DNA of 22,545 bases from Isoetes engelmannii (GCA_011763485.2 JAANSK020256940.1:1-22545), one strand, 5' to 3'; positions 11,561 to 20,720 are shown, counted from the stretch's first letter. The notes: generated by a model from the sequence alone, not told the origin. Numbers and translations are program-made.

Positions 11561-13428
11561 AAATTGCTGTGCAAATCAGCAGCAATTGTGCTCTCAATGG
11601 AAGATTCTGAGTTGTTTTCCAAGGCTCCAGAGTTGCACCCAAAAGATACGTCGAACCATAGGGCAAATCCATGAAGAGAAGCTGCCATGCCCATGTTAAC
11701 ATAAGAATCCTATAACTGATGACAAGATACCAAACTTTGCTCATAGCATACTTCAGTTTGATCTTTTCCAAACATTTTGAGAATCTTTTCCCAAATAATA
11801 CCTCTAATTTAGCCTGCATATAGAACAACAAAAGCTGGAACTGCAATAGCACCTGCCATCATAGAGGACACATTGAAACTTGCAGTCATAACTTCTAGTT
11901 CCTTCACTGTCACCGTCCTATAGTCAATTCTCTTGACCTTCAATCCAATTTAAAAAGTAGAAATTTCAGCTGAAGTAACACAAAGTAAAATTAAAGGCCT
12001 CAATGCAGCTCTTTATTAGATTCAAGCATTCATTGAAGACCGAATGTACAGAGCATACCATCATATAAGAGCAGTTTTATAGTTTAATCCGGTATGTCGA
12101 TCATGATGAAAAGTATTAGAAGACAACTTCCATTATTAAACAATAATGTTGTTAACATAGCTATCAATAACCATAAGACCTTATTACAAACAGCTATACT
12201 ACTTACTCACTTACAATATTTAATCCAATTTAAGATCAAACTAATATATAGTGACACATTTTCCACAAGAATTCTGCCTTAAAAATCATGATCAACACAC
12301 CACAACATGCCACGACAATACATTCTCAGCTGTAATTCCCTCAACGCATGGCTCTACAAATGCACACTGTTTTGCAAGTGGTAACATTGCAGACACTGGA
12401 AAAAAACAAAATTCATACCAGAAAAACTTCAGCTCCATATATACTTTCTCCGTGCTATTCAGAACAACCCACAACACACCCATTTCGTTTTTCTAGAATC
12501 GACATTAAGTAACAGACATATTTTTACAAGACAAACAAATGTTAATACTGAATCCTTACTATTGATTCTATATACTTCACGCCAGAAGTCAATGTTGTCC
12601 CTATAGCGGCTTGGGTTCGTGATAGGAGCAACATAAAGGTGCAAAAGGACAAGACAACGGATCAGGTTTTTGTCAATTCTAGGAATGCAAGTACAACTAC
12701 CAAAACAAGTTCCTATTATGTATCTTAAGTACCATCTCTACAACTCGATAGTTGAGAACCCTCTCTGACAAATAGGACCATCCGAAAAAACAAACTTTTC
12801 ATGCCCCATGGTGCCTAATATTAAGAGGATAAGCATCAAGAGCGAGCTAATGGCAAGTTAATGTTTTTCTAATGAAACCTTCGAAAATAAAGAATAGCAA
12901 AGTAATCTACATGAACATACAGTGGCAAATGAAGGAAGCATTAAGCCTCCTGGTTTTAGCCAATGAGCTTTGGCATATATTACACTACCCAGCATGCTCT
13001 ACACATGACAAACATGGTTGGAGGATTAAACAAAAAAGGGAACAAAGATACAAATAAAACATTTAATCTGCAAGCAAGAATACTATTTGTAACATAATGA
13101 GGGTAAACCCACAGACCTCATACAAAAGCATATAACCCATCCATTCAGAAACAATAGCATCTACTCTATTCCTAAAAAGAAAACTAGTGGCTCTTTTGTA
13201 AGAAGTTAGATCTAAAACCAACAAAATATAATGCATGCCTATATTATTAGTAGCCCATTGTTGTATAAACAATTTACTGCAAATCTAAAATTATTTCCAT
13301 GGAGAACAAGATGTGCTAGATAGTGACAACAATATGAAGGAATAAAAATAAGTAATTGTTACCTCAACTCGGCCAACAATGACGGTGATGATGTCAGAAA
13401 GCCCATTTGCTTTCACCACCTCACGGGC
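11561..13428 (-). pseudogene. PRMT6-like protein arginine methyltransferase, internal gene fragment
   Basis: PRMT6-type enzymes transfer methyl groups from S-adenosylmethionine to arginine in nuclear proteins, including histones. Exons on the minus strand are: 13428-13363 (AREVVKANGLSD...GRVE, acidic-loop region); 13171-13117 (VDAIVSEWMGYMLLYE, the double-E loop with both Glu present); 12638-12560 (LYVAPITNPSRYRDNIDFWR...); 12395-12301 (SAMLPLAKQCAFVEP...); 11937-11853 (VKRIDYRTVTVKELE...SSMMA); and 11681-11561 (ASLHGFALWFDVSF...). Introns 12559-12396, 12300-11938 and 11852-11682 have GT...AG ends and keep frame, for example a Met codon split ATA|GTAAGG...CCAG|TG. Against a working gene: the exons with methyltransferase motif I are absent; the 13171-13117 exon is out of phase with the one before it and lacks a short expected lead; the stretch near 12639-12720 resembles SMLGSV...KPGG only in decayed, shifted form; and the C-terminal THW-loop region is missing where the LTR-like repeat begins. 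The assignment to PRMT6 rather than PRMT3 or PRMT1 rests on remembered similarity to the plant family. Confidence 0.82.
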
Positions 13429-13429
13429 C

Positions 13430-13800
13430 TTCAAAATACAACCAAATGCAGTAAATGAACAAAGACTCAAACAATATATTATTTGGAAAATGGAAGTGTA
13501 CAAATAAGACAACTATAAACACAAAACAGTTATCCTTGTAGCCAAAATCCCCAAATGAAATCCGGACCTTCATTTCAACCTACACATTCCCAATAGCTGC
13601 ATTTACATATGCTGGCTCCAAATATGACAGACACACAATCTGATATTCAATGCAACATCTGCTTGCATTATCCTGTTTCACATCACCTATTAGAAGGTAA
13701 AAGATTTTTCGCACAGTATTGAAGCTCGTTCTTCCTTTGCCGGATCATGAGACATACATAAAGCAGTCGTTTGAGCTCCTATCAGATTATATCTCTGCAA
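13430..13800 (-). other. Unrecognised coding-like remnant upstream of the PRMT6-like fragment
   Basis: On the minus strand, roughly 13710-13540, one frame reads through IGDVKQDNASRCC and SYLEPAYVNAAIGNV, then after an interruption VEMKVRISFGDFGYKDN. The composition looks more protein-like than the surroundings, but I do not recognise the family. It contains no PRMT motif I (VLDVGCGTG), so I cannot attach it to the PRMT6-like gene. It could be an exon of another broken gene or a chance open stretch. Confidence 0.25.
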
Positions 13801-14016
13801 AATGCATAAGACCTGTATTATTGGAGCTCCACGGCATATCTCAATCAAGTGGATAGATCAAAACCTTTGCAAGCAGCCCTCGAGACTGGTGCTTCCAGTA
13901 ACCATAACTCTCGAGAACCGAGAACCGTGTTTCATAAGTTGTGGCCAGTTTTTGGCATATACTAGGAATATGCCGAAAACCCGCATATCCAAGGTTTGCC
14001 CCTTTGGGGGCAACCC
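13801..14016. other. Spacer without a supported gene
   Basis: Overlapping open frames on both strands (13802-14053 + and 13841-14041 -) have no recognisable domain and run into the AT-rich repeats. I treat this as non-coding. Confidence 0.4.
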
Positions 14017-14190
14017 AAAAATATCTAGGCTTAATAAACATAAAATTATCTAAGCTTAATAAAAAAGGACCATTGGATTAAAAAAGACCACATCTAAACT
14101 TAAAAATATCTAGGCTTAATAAACTTAAAAATATGTAAGCCTAATAAAAAATACCACTGGGTTAAAAAAAGACCATTGGGTTGGAAAACA
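14017..14190. repeat. AT-rich tandem repeat, unit about 85 bp
   Basis: Two units begin with AAAAATATCTAGGCTTAATAA at 14017 and 14102. Each contains a second, related half (ATCTAAGCTTAATAAAAAA or ATGTAAGCCTAATAAAAAA) followed by ACCATTGGATT or ACCACTGGGTT. No coding role is apparent. Confidence 0.75.
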
Positions 14191-14953
14191 AAAACCCCTC
14201 TAAAAAACCTCAATTAAACATTTTTTCCCCAAAAGAACATGTTTTTGCCATTCCCAACGTAATGGGAGACGTGGTTTTTTCCAATTAGCAAAAAAGTTGT
14301 TTAAATTAAATTTTTTGACTAAGATTTTATTTGTAGAAGAAGTGAAGATATAATGGGAGTATAAAAAAATACAACATTAGGCCCTTACTGATGTGCACCA
14401 TGTATGCATATTTAGAGTTACATCACAAGCCAATGAACTATGACAAAATTTTGTCTTTTGCATATGTGTACCTAATGTTTGTTGATGTACTTCACTACTT
14501 CTAAGGGTGACATTTTGAGCATACGTTTTAATTATGTCTTTCCAAATTTTTATCTTTAGAGGTAAATTTAATTGCCCCCCCCCCCCCCCCACATTATTTA
14601 TAAAGCATTGTTTTGTCTACTGAAATCCATCCTTAAAACGCAAAGTGAATGTATTGATGATACTGTCATTACACGATTTCAATAACAAAAATAATTATAA
14701 AAGTAAACAATGTCCGTTATTGCAAGCATCAACCTATAGTGTTATGGGAAGTTGCAAAATGGATGTTAAAGGCCAAGTAAAAATACAAGCCAGGACATTA
14801 GCCCAGCAATACCGGACGCATGTTTACTAGTTTAACTATTAACTTGTATATATTCACTTATTGCAATGTGAACATGCAACGTAAGGAGCTATAAAGAATA
14901 TGCTGCTAAATTTACAAAGAGTCGTGGTCCTCCCACGTGCAATGCGAGCATGA
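14191..14953. other. AT-rich intergenic DNA with a poly-C tract
   Basis: No gene is supported. A run of 16 C lies at 14575-14590. The frames at 14377-14592 (-) and 14645-14830 (+) have no family signal. The last part, from about 14787 (ACATTAGCCCAGCAATACC), is the start of the block that recurs at 21436 onward. Confidence 0.5.
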
Positions 14954-15094
14954 TAAATATCGGGCAGTGTTGTATTTGAACCACGGGTGTATCCGTGGTA
15001 TATTCGGTGTCTCACATGGGGACAAAAATACAAGGCATTTTTGTGGACTTATCCGATTTTTTTAATTGTTCAAACACAACACCACCGATATTTA
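14954..15094. mobile_element. Short foldback (MITE-like) element, copy 1
   Basis: The 141-bp element has terminal inverted repeats of about 27-28 bp. The left arm, 14954-14981, begins TAAATATCGGGCAGTGTTGT. The right arm, 15068-15094, has a complement beginning TAAATATCGGTGGTGTTGTG. The arms differ by a few substitutions and one indel. A further inner palindrome, ACAAAAAT (15022-15029) against ATTTTTGT (15037-15044), lies in the loop. It has no coding capacity. If the outer TA on each side is the target duplication, it would resemble Tc1/mariner-type (Stowaway-like) MITEs, but a TA is too short to prove this. A hairpin RNA locus is an alternative reading. Copy 2 is at 21535-21679. Confidence 0.7.
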
Positions 15095-15276
15095 GCAGGG
15101 TCGTGTGCCATCATCAGTACATAAAGTTTTTTCCTAGTCCTCCATGTGCAATGTGTCAATGCATCCATCGTATAAAATAAAATAATGGACCAGTGCAAAA
15201 TATCTAAGTAATCAGTGCATCAATGCATTACATCAGTGAGTACACATCAATGGGCCTACAAAATGTGCACGTACGA
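15095..15276. other. Spacer shared in part with the 21680-21790 region
   Basis: The sequence just after the foldback (GCAGGGTCGTGTGCCA, then TTTTTTC, TGGTCC/TCC and CATGTG) recurs after the second foldback. Motifs such as CAGTGCATCAATGCAT begin here and become dense at 17040-17340. No gene is seen. Confidence 0.6.
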
Positions 15277-16960
15277 CAAAAACTTTGCCCAATGGATGTG
15301 TGGTGAGTTAGTAGGTTAGTAATGCCAAAATAAGTGTACATTTGGCCAAGGGTTCAAACTTTGCCAATGTCTCTTATTTTTGGGAGTTGGTTACTAGGGG
15401 TATACGATGATAATCTCCAACATGGCAGGACTTAAAAGCCTATACGTGTCGTCCACTTTGGCTGCTATAAGGTGGTGGGATAAGCTAGTTAGTCTAGCAT
15501 AGACCTTAAACAAGCCTAAAAAATTAATGGGACCATGGATCGATCGATGTCTTGCAGCACCATGCCCAACTTCCCAAGGTCGGATTAAATCCTGCCTACA
15601 AAGTGTGCAATGTACAACAAAAGTTTTGCCCAACGGATGTGTGGTGAGTTGGTATAAGTCTAGTAATGCCAAAATAAGTGTACATTTAGTCAAGGCTTCA
15701 AACCTTGTCAATGTCTCTTACTTTTGGGAGTTGATTACTAGGGGTATACGATGATGATCCCCAACGTGGCAGGACCGTTGTCTTACATGTCCAACTTCCT
15801 AAGGTGGGATTAAATCCTACCTATAAAGTGTGCATGTATGAATGTGTGGTGAGTTGATATAGGCCTAGTAATGCTAAAATAAGTGTACATTTGGTCAAGG
15901 GTTCAAACCTTTCCAATGTCTGTTACCTTTGGGTATTGGTTCCTAGGGGTATACGATGATGATCCCCAACGTGACAGGACTTAAAGGCCTATCATGTCCT
16001 CCACTTTGGCTACTGCGACCCTTGTCTTACAGCGCCATACCCAACTTCCTAAAAGGTGGGATTAAATCCTGCCTACAAAGTGTGCATCTACGACAAAAGT
16101 TTTACCCAACGGATGTGTGGTGAGTTGGTATAGGCCTAATAATGCTAAAATAAGTGTACATTTGGTCAAGGGTTCAAACCTTGCCAATAGCATGGACTTT
16201 AAACAAGCCTAAAACATTAATGGGACCATGGATTGACCACTGTCTTGCATGCCCAACTTCCTAAAGTGGGATTAAATCCTCCCTACAAAGTGTGATTGAC
16301 CACTGTCTTACAGCGCATGCCCAACTTCCTAAAGTGGGATTAAATCCTCCCTACAAAGTGTGCATGTATGGCAAAAGTTTTGTCCAACGGATGTGTGGTG
16401 AGTTGGTATAGGCCTAATATTGCTAAAATAAGTGTACATTTGGTCAAGGGTTCAGACCTTGCCAATGTCTCTTATCTTTGGGAGTTGGTTACTAGGGGTA
16501 TGGGAGTTGGTTACTAGGGGTATACGATGATGATCCTCAATGTGGCAGGACTTAAAAGCCTCTACGTGTCCTCCACTTTGGCTGGTGGTGGGATAAGCTA
16601 GCTAGTCTAGCATGGACCTTAAACAAGCCTAAAAAATTAATGGGACCATGGATCAACCATTGTTTTACAACGCCATGCCCAACTTCCTAAGGTGACATTA
16701 AATTCTGCCTATAAAGTGTGCATGTACGACAAAAGTTTTGCCCAATGGATGTGTGGTGAGTTGGTATAGGCCTAGTAATGCCAAAATAAGTGTACATTTG
16801 ATCAAGGGTTTAAAGCTTGCCAATGTCTCTTGTCTTTGGGAGTTGGTTACTAGGGCTATACGACGATGATCCTCAACGTGGTAGGAAGCCTGTACGTGTC
16901 CTCCACTTTGGCTGTTGCAAGGCGGTGGGATAAGCTAGCTAGTCTAGCATGGACCTTAAA
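15277..16960. repeat. Satellite-like array of about six units (full unit about 340-360 bp)
   Basis: The landmark GGATGTGTGGTGAGTT, or a close form, occurs near 15293, 15633, 15841, 16112, 16388 and 16747. Each is followed by AATGCCAAAATAAGTGTACA, then TTCAAACCTTGCCAATGTCT, and in full units GGTATACGATGATGATCC, GTCCTCCACTTTGGCT, GATAAGCTAG, TTAATGGGACCATGGAT and GGGATTAAATCCTGCCTAC. Spacings vary (about 215 to 360 bp), so several units have internal deletions. Short duplications appear inside units, for example GGGAGTTGGTTACTAGGGGTAT twice near 16480 and 16502. Open frames on either strand (15394-15711, 15527-15754) come from the repeat. Confidence 0.85.
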
Positions 16961-17660
16961 CAAGCCTAGCAGACAAACTGAGCTCATTCCAGACAGAAGT
17001 TCTACCACACATCCAGGCATCACCCGCCATCAAGATTTTCGGGCATTCTAGAACTTTGCATCAGTAATCATCGATTGATGCACCAGTGCATCAATGCGTC
17101 AATGCAAAATCATCGATTGATGGACCATTCATGCTATAAAGAATAAGTCGTGCAATGCATCAATGCGTCAATGCAAAATATCTAGTCGACTTTAGTGCAA
17201 TGCATAAAGTTTTTTCTCTGGTCCACCATGTGCAATGCGTCAACGCATGCATCATATAAACTAAAGTTTGTTTTGTTGTCTTTTGTGCAAAATATCTAAG
17301 TAGTGGACCAGTGCAATGTAAGGAGCTATAAAGAATAAGTCATGAAATGCATTGTAAAGGAATTACCATTCATAAAGGCCTCCAATATCAAAATGAAAAG
17401 AAGGATTATTGTTAAAGGGGAAAAAGAAAAGCATGGACTGACTTTCGTGCAATGCATTTTGCTGCAAAGATAGAAAATCATATCAATTAAAGGTAGTGAT
17501 AATAATTACCATTCATAAAGGCGTTGCTACTAATAGAAAGTTTCTTGGGAAACTTTCAATAAAAGTTCCCCCTTCCCTGACTTCCTAATGCATTTCGGTG
17601 AAAAGATCATCAATCAAAGGCAGTGACGGGAATTAGCATTCAAATTTTAGCTAGGGATTA
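16961..17660. repeat. TGCAATGCATCAATGCGTC-rich spacer and kinase upstream region
   Basis: From 17040 to about 17340 the motif GTGCAATGCATCAATGCGTC and shortened forms recur, along with the palindrome ATCATCGATTGATG (twice). From about 17440 to 17660 the sequence is the upstream flank of the kinase pseudogene and matches 21817-22100, including GAAAGTTTCTTG, AAAGTTCCC, CTTCCTAATGCATTT and TTTTAGCTAGGGATTA just before the ATG. Whether this flank holds a promoter cannot be told; I see no clear TATA box close to the start. Confidence 0.65.
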
Positions 17661-18503
17661 ATGGAACCATTGATTTCTTTGTCCGAGAATATCGTTGAAG
17701 CTGTGTTGAAGAAAGATTTGGGAACGATAAATGTGAGACAATGTTTTGTGCTAAGTTCACTGGCAGCTCACATACAACTCTATGTGAACTTATGGAAAGA
17801 CGCAATGGGGAAAGAAATCATTAATCTATGTCTGATCATTAGGCGTTTATTGTTAATTTTGCAGAGAAGCCTGCATCTCATTATTCTATGCAATATGAAT
17901 ACAAAGGATGTTCTTTGGTGCTTCTTGAGTAGGATCTTGAGTAGCAAAGGTGAGTTTAGTGACATCATTGATGATGCAATACACTATATTAAGATGATTA
18001 TTGGTGTTTTAGTGCCCCAAGATCATAGAATATGTGTAGAGATGGATTTTTTGCAGTCTCAACTTGAATTAGCAAGTCGACAAGGCAAGGATACTTTAGT
18101 AAGAATGCTCAAGTCTAAATCTGGGTACTGTGACAAGATCTTAAATATGCTAGAGAAAGGGTTGTACCCTGACATTGAAGAGAAGGATTTGAACTTAGAG
18201 AAAGAGCCTATAGGAAGAGGTATTTTTGGAAAGGTCAGTCGTGGAAAGTGGCATAGGCTACCTGTAGCTATAAAAGAATTAGAGTCTAACGGTGTTTTTG
18301 AGGATGAGCTAAAAGTTTTTAAGAAACTGTTGAATGTTGATTCTCTCTATGTCGTCCAGATGTTAGGCTGTAACAGTAAAAAGAAAAAACTTGGTATAGA
18401 ACTAATGGATATGGATTTGAAGTAATGGATATGGATTTGTTAGTCTACTGTGCTTTTTGTATTGGGTCCCATAGGCCGATTGGTCTCCGTGGACGATAAA
18501 ATC

Positions 18504-18524
18504 ATTCTATTCTATTCTATTCTG
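18504..18524. repeat. (ATTCT)n microsatellite inside the kinase pseudogene
   Basis: Four tandem ATTCT units lie in a stretch (about 18440-18535) that does not encode kinase sequence and separates the N-lobe from helix E. The stretch could be an inserted fragment, for example the 3' end of a non-LTR element, since such ends often carry short repeats, but no flanking duplication confirms this. Directly before it, TAATGGATATGGATTTG occurs twice in tandem (18403 and 18423). Confidence 0.6.
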
Positions 18525-18929
18525 TTTTAGAAAGTTGACTTGATCCATCAAATAGCCAAAGCAATGAGGTGTTTCCATCCATAAAAAATGATGTGGTGCA
18601 TCGGGATCTCAAACCCACTAATGTGTTACTGATTTCGACGTCTCTAAAGACAGGTTTGCAATACAGATATGAGGGGTACTTTGCCGTATATGGCACCATA
18701 AGTGCTAGAAGAAAACACCAGATATTCAAGAAAAGCAGATGTTTATAGCTTTGGTTTGGAAAGATATGACAATCACGAAGGGACAAGCTAAGCTTGCAAG
18801 TTTAATAAGCTCTTACGAGATTCCTGGCGATCTTGCAAGTTTAATAAGCTCTTGCTTGAATGATGATGGCGAGAAACATCCTGACTTTAAGGATATATGT
18901 GATAAGTTGTGGCTAGTTAAGGAACAAAT

Positions 18930-19180
18930 CCTAATGACCAAGGGCAGAGCAATGATAGCACTGGCAAAGGCACAGGCAGCATGATTAAAGGCAAAGGAGG
19001 CAAAGGCATATGCACTGGCAGAGGCAAAGGCACATGCACTGGCACATGCAGTGGCACATGCACTAGGACCGGCACATGCACTGGCACATGAAATGGCACC
19101 GGCACCGGCACCAGCAAAGGCAGCAAAGGCAGCACTGGCAGATGCACCACTGGTATTGGCAGAGGCACATGCAAATGCTA
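18930..19180 (+). repeat. Hexamer-based GCACTGGCACAT low-complexity tract
   Basis: The sequence is built from GCA-anchored hexamers such as GCACTG, GCACAT, GCAAAG and GCACCG. In the kinase frame this codes an Ala-rich tail (ALAHAVAHALGPAHALAHEM), with Ala at about every second position. On the opposite strand it leaves long open frames of 151 and 85 codons (18813-19268 and 18917-19174). Their Ala/Cys/Ser/Phe- or Pro/Val/Leu-rich products follow from the repeat and are not called as genes. Confidence 0.85.
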
Positions 19181-19203
19181 GCATATTTCTTTCATTTGCT
19201 TGA

Positions 19204-19559
19204 TGTCTTTTGGTAGAGACACTTTGGAATGCTAATAATGACTTGAATTGAGGCAAGATTAACATCATGTGGGCTTCATGATATTGTGTTCAAACCCCTT
19301 GGCTATCAAGGTTCAAAGACAGGGAGGTTATTCGAGTTACTGGCTTCCTTCATAGATTCATAATTTACTGTCTGAATACAAGTTAGTAGCACTTACGCTT
19401 TGTTGATTTATGATAAGATATAAAGTTAGTAGTGTTTAACCTATTGATAGAGAGAGAATCAATCATCTTATAGTGCACGATGATGATGATTTTAAGCAAT
19501 TTTATGTCTCAAATAGGCCACCAAGTGTCTTTGACTTTAACAAACTAATATAATACAAC
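19204..19559. other. Spacer without a supported gene
   Basis: AT-rich sequence after the kinase tail. I see no open frame of interest, RNA gene or clear repeat. Confidence 0.5.
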
Positions 19560-19860
19560 ATGATGGGGTCATGGTTGTTTAACGTGATGGGTTTGATCTT
19601 CGATTATTTTTCTTGTATTTGGATTTGGTTTCTAGTCAAGATGGCATATGCTCTTGAACTTGGAGACCTCTTCAAATATATGCTTCACATTGGGTTGAGG
19701 TATTTTTGCTGTAATAGTTTAGGGATTTTGGATGAAGGCACCTCCAAGGTATACATTCATTCTTATAAAAGAACCACTGAGACCATCACCGCTCCCAAAG
19801 TTGGGAGCATCTGCCATGGCCAAGGGGGTGTTGTATAACAACATGCAAAACTAAAACATG
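19560..19860 (+). mobile_element. Possible 3' end of a Copia-type element, weak
   Basis: A 92-codon open frame (19560-19838) contains LHIGLRYFCCNSLGILDE, which loosely resembles the RNase H region of plant Copia polyproteins. The frame ends beside CCAAGGGGGTGTTG (19819-19832). In Copia elements a purine-rich tract next to TGTTG marks the start of the 3' LTR. Neither sign is strong alone. No other Copia domain is seen, and the distance from RNase H to the supposed LTR is shorter than usual. If real, it is an old fragment. Confidence 0.3.
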
Positions 19861-19906
19861 TATAGGCAAGGGTTAGATTATCATCTAACATGCAAAACTA
19901 AAACAT
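19840..19906. repeat. 20-bp direct repeat
   Basis: The sequence AACATGCAAAACTAAAACAT occurs at 19840-19859 and again at 19887-19906, 47 bp apart. It begins just after the possible LTR start described above. Confidence 0.85.
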
Positions 19907-19935
19907 TGTACAACTCGTATGTTCATTATGGGATC

Positions 19936-20047
19936 GTAAAATGCATTCACAATAGCTACAGAACATGGAGCTTCCAAGAAAGCATACACATATTTAGTAA
20001 TTACAACGCTTTCTATCACACCCTCCTTTGAAAAATGCTATAAAACC
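19936..20047. repeat. Dispersed repeat, copy 1 (copy 2 at 21231-21340)
   Basis: About 110 bp starting AAAATGCATTCACAATAGCTA and ending GAAAAATGCTATAAAACC. The second copy at 21231-21340 differs by a handful of bases. Copy 2 continues into a block with TATATAAAAG. Copy 1 instead continues into unrelated sequence. Confidence 0.85.
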
Positions 20048-20241
20048 ACCCCTGCGACAAAGGTAAGGTCCCTAACAGGTGTTTTCATTTGAGCTTCTTA
20101 AACTTGGTCCTTAAGTTCAGGTTAGATCTTAATTAGCTGGTAGAATGCTTCTGGCCCGTTCTTGTTGGCTTTAATTTAGGTAATAGCTCTTATGTTGTTA
20201 GAGACTCAAAAGTTAAAAGATTAGGGGCATTGTTTTAGCGT
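20048..20241. other. Unique spacer, nothing recognised
   Basis: No gene, repeat or structure stands out between the dispersed repeat and the 82-bp tandem repeat. Confidence 0.4.
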
Positions 20242-20415
20242 GAGTCTAGATAGGCATGGTAATGGTGCTTTTATATTCCTAGAGGGTTCTTAGATAGACA
20301 TGGTCACGGTGCTTTTATATTGTGAGTCTAGATAGGCATGGTAACGGTGCTTTTATATTCCTAGAGGGTTCTTAGATAGACATGGTCACGATGCTTTTAT
20401 ATTCCTAGAGGGTTC
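20242..20415. repeat. Tandem repeat, 82-bp unit made of two half units
   Basis: Two units start at GAGTCTAGATAGGCATGGTA (20242) and about 20324. Each unit has two related halves with AGATAGRCATGGTMAYGGTG followed by CTTTTATATT, giving four half units near 20248, 20291, 20330 and 20373. The half-unit spacing alternates 43 and 39 bp. The copies are nearly identical, so the expansion is recent. It is non-coding. Confidence 0.85.
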
Positions 20416-20628
20416 TGGTAGCTCTTCTGTTCTAGAGGATGTGTCCTTAGAGCTGTTGTCCATGTAGTAGGAGACGGTCATTTTTGGAAATGGTTTTGGA
20501 AATGGTATTAGAAGGCCATATCTAAATCAACTTTAGAGGGTCATAGTAAAAGATTGTGGATTGGGGTTCCTTCTATGGAATCCGTTTGTATTTATCTTCT
20601 TGGCTCTCCTTAGGAACCGTTGGACTTT

Positions 20629-20711
20629 GTTGGGTGAGCAGGGGACATATAGCTAATCATATATGTTCCAACTGTGAATATGTTTTGTATTGAATACCCC
20701 TGCTCACCCAT
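20629..20711. mobile_element. Tiny inverted-repeat element candidate with 9-bp flanking direct repeats
   Basis: A perfect 14-bp inverted repeat, TGGGTGAGCAGGGG (20631-20644) and CCCCTGCTCACCCA (20697-20710), encloses 52 bp of AT-rich DNA. The sequence TTGGACTTT lies directly outside on both sides (20620-20628 and 20712-20720). A 9-bp duplication next to inverted ends is the signature of Mutator-like elements, which would make this a very small non-autonomous one. The inner CAGGGG...CCCCTG also recalls hAT ends, but no matching 8-bp direct repeat sits there. Chance cannot be excluded for an 83-bp element. Confidence 0.5.
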
Positions 20712-20720
20712 TTGGACTTT

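Larger units (their letters stand above)
17661..19203 (+). pseudogene. TKL/Raf-like protein kinase pseudogene with alanine-rich tail
   Basis: The first 254 codons (17661-18425) are open. Residues 1-170 are helical, with a stretch INVRQCFVLSSLAAHI (23-38), followed by the start of a kinase domain: glycine loop IGRGIFGKV (184-192) and VAIK with the ATP-binding Lys at 205. Domain pieces then continue in other frames: a helix-E-like LIHQIAKAMRCFH near 18543-18581; catalytic loop HRDLKPTNVLL at 18599-18631; GTLPYMAP at 18675-18698, followed by TAA where the family has the Glu of APE; ADVYSFG to 18755; and the last subdomain with LASLISSCLNDDGEKHPDF. The DFG segment and the region after ADVYSFG are missing. 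A 39-bp in-frame duplication starts at 18793 and 18832. A stop at 18982 precedes an Ala-rich tail that runs to 19203. The N-terminal part faintly recalls the four-helix domain of plant MLKL-type proteins, but this is a guess. It is clearly broken as a kinase. The upstream flank and first codons recur at 22101. Confidence 0.82.

Noticed and set aside
12872-13057. 61-codon + strand frame in the PRMT6-like region
   Set aside because: It lies opposite an intron or decayed zone of the PRMT6-like fragment and has no recognisable domain.
18813-19268. 151-codon minus-strand frame, Ala/Ser/Cys-rich
   Set aside because: It is the opposite strand of the GCA-hexamer tract and of the kinase C-terminus. 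Length and composition are explained by the repeat.
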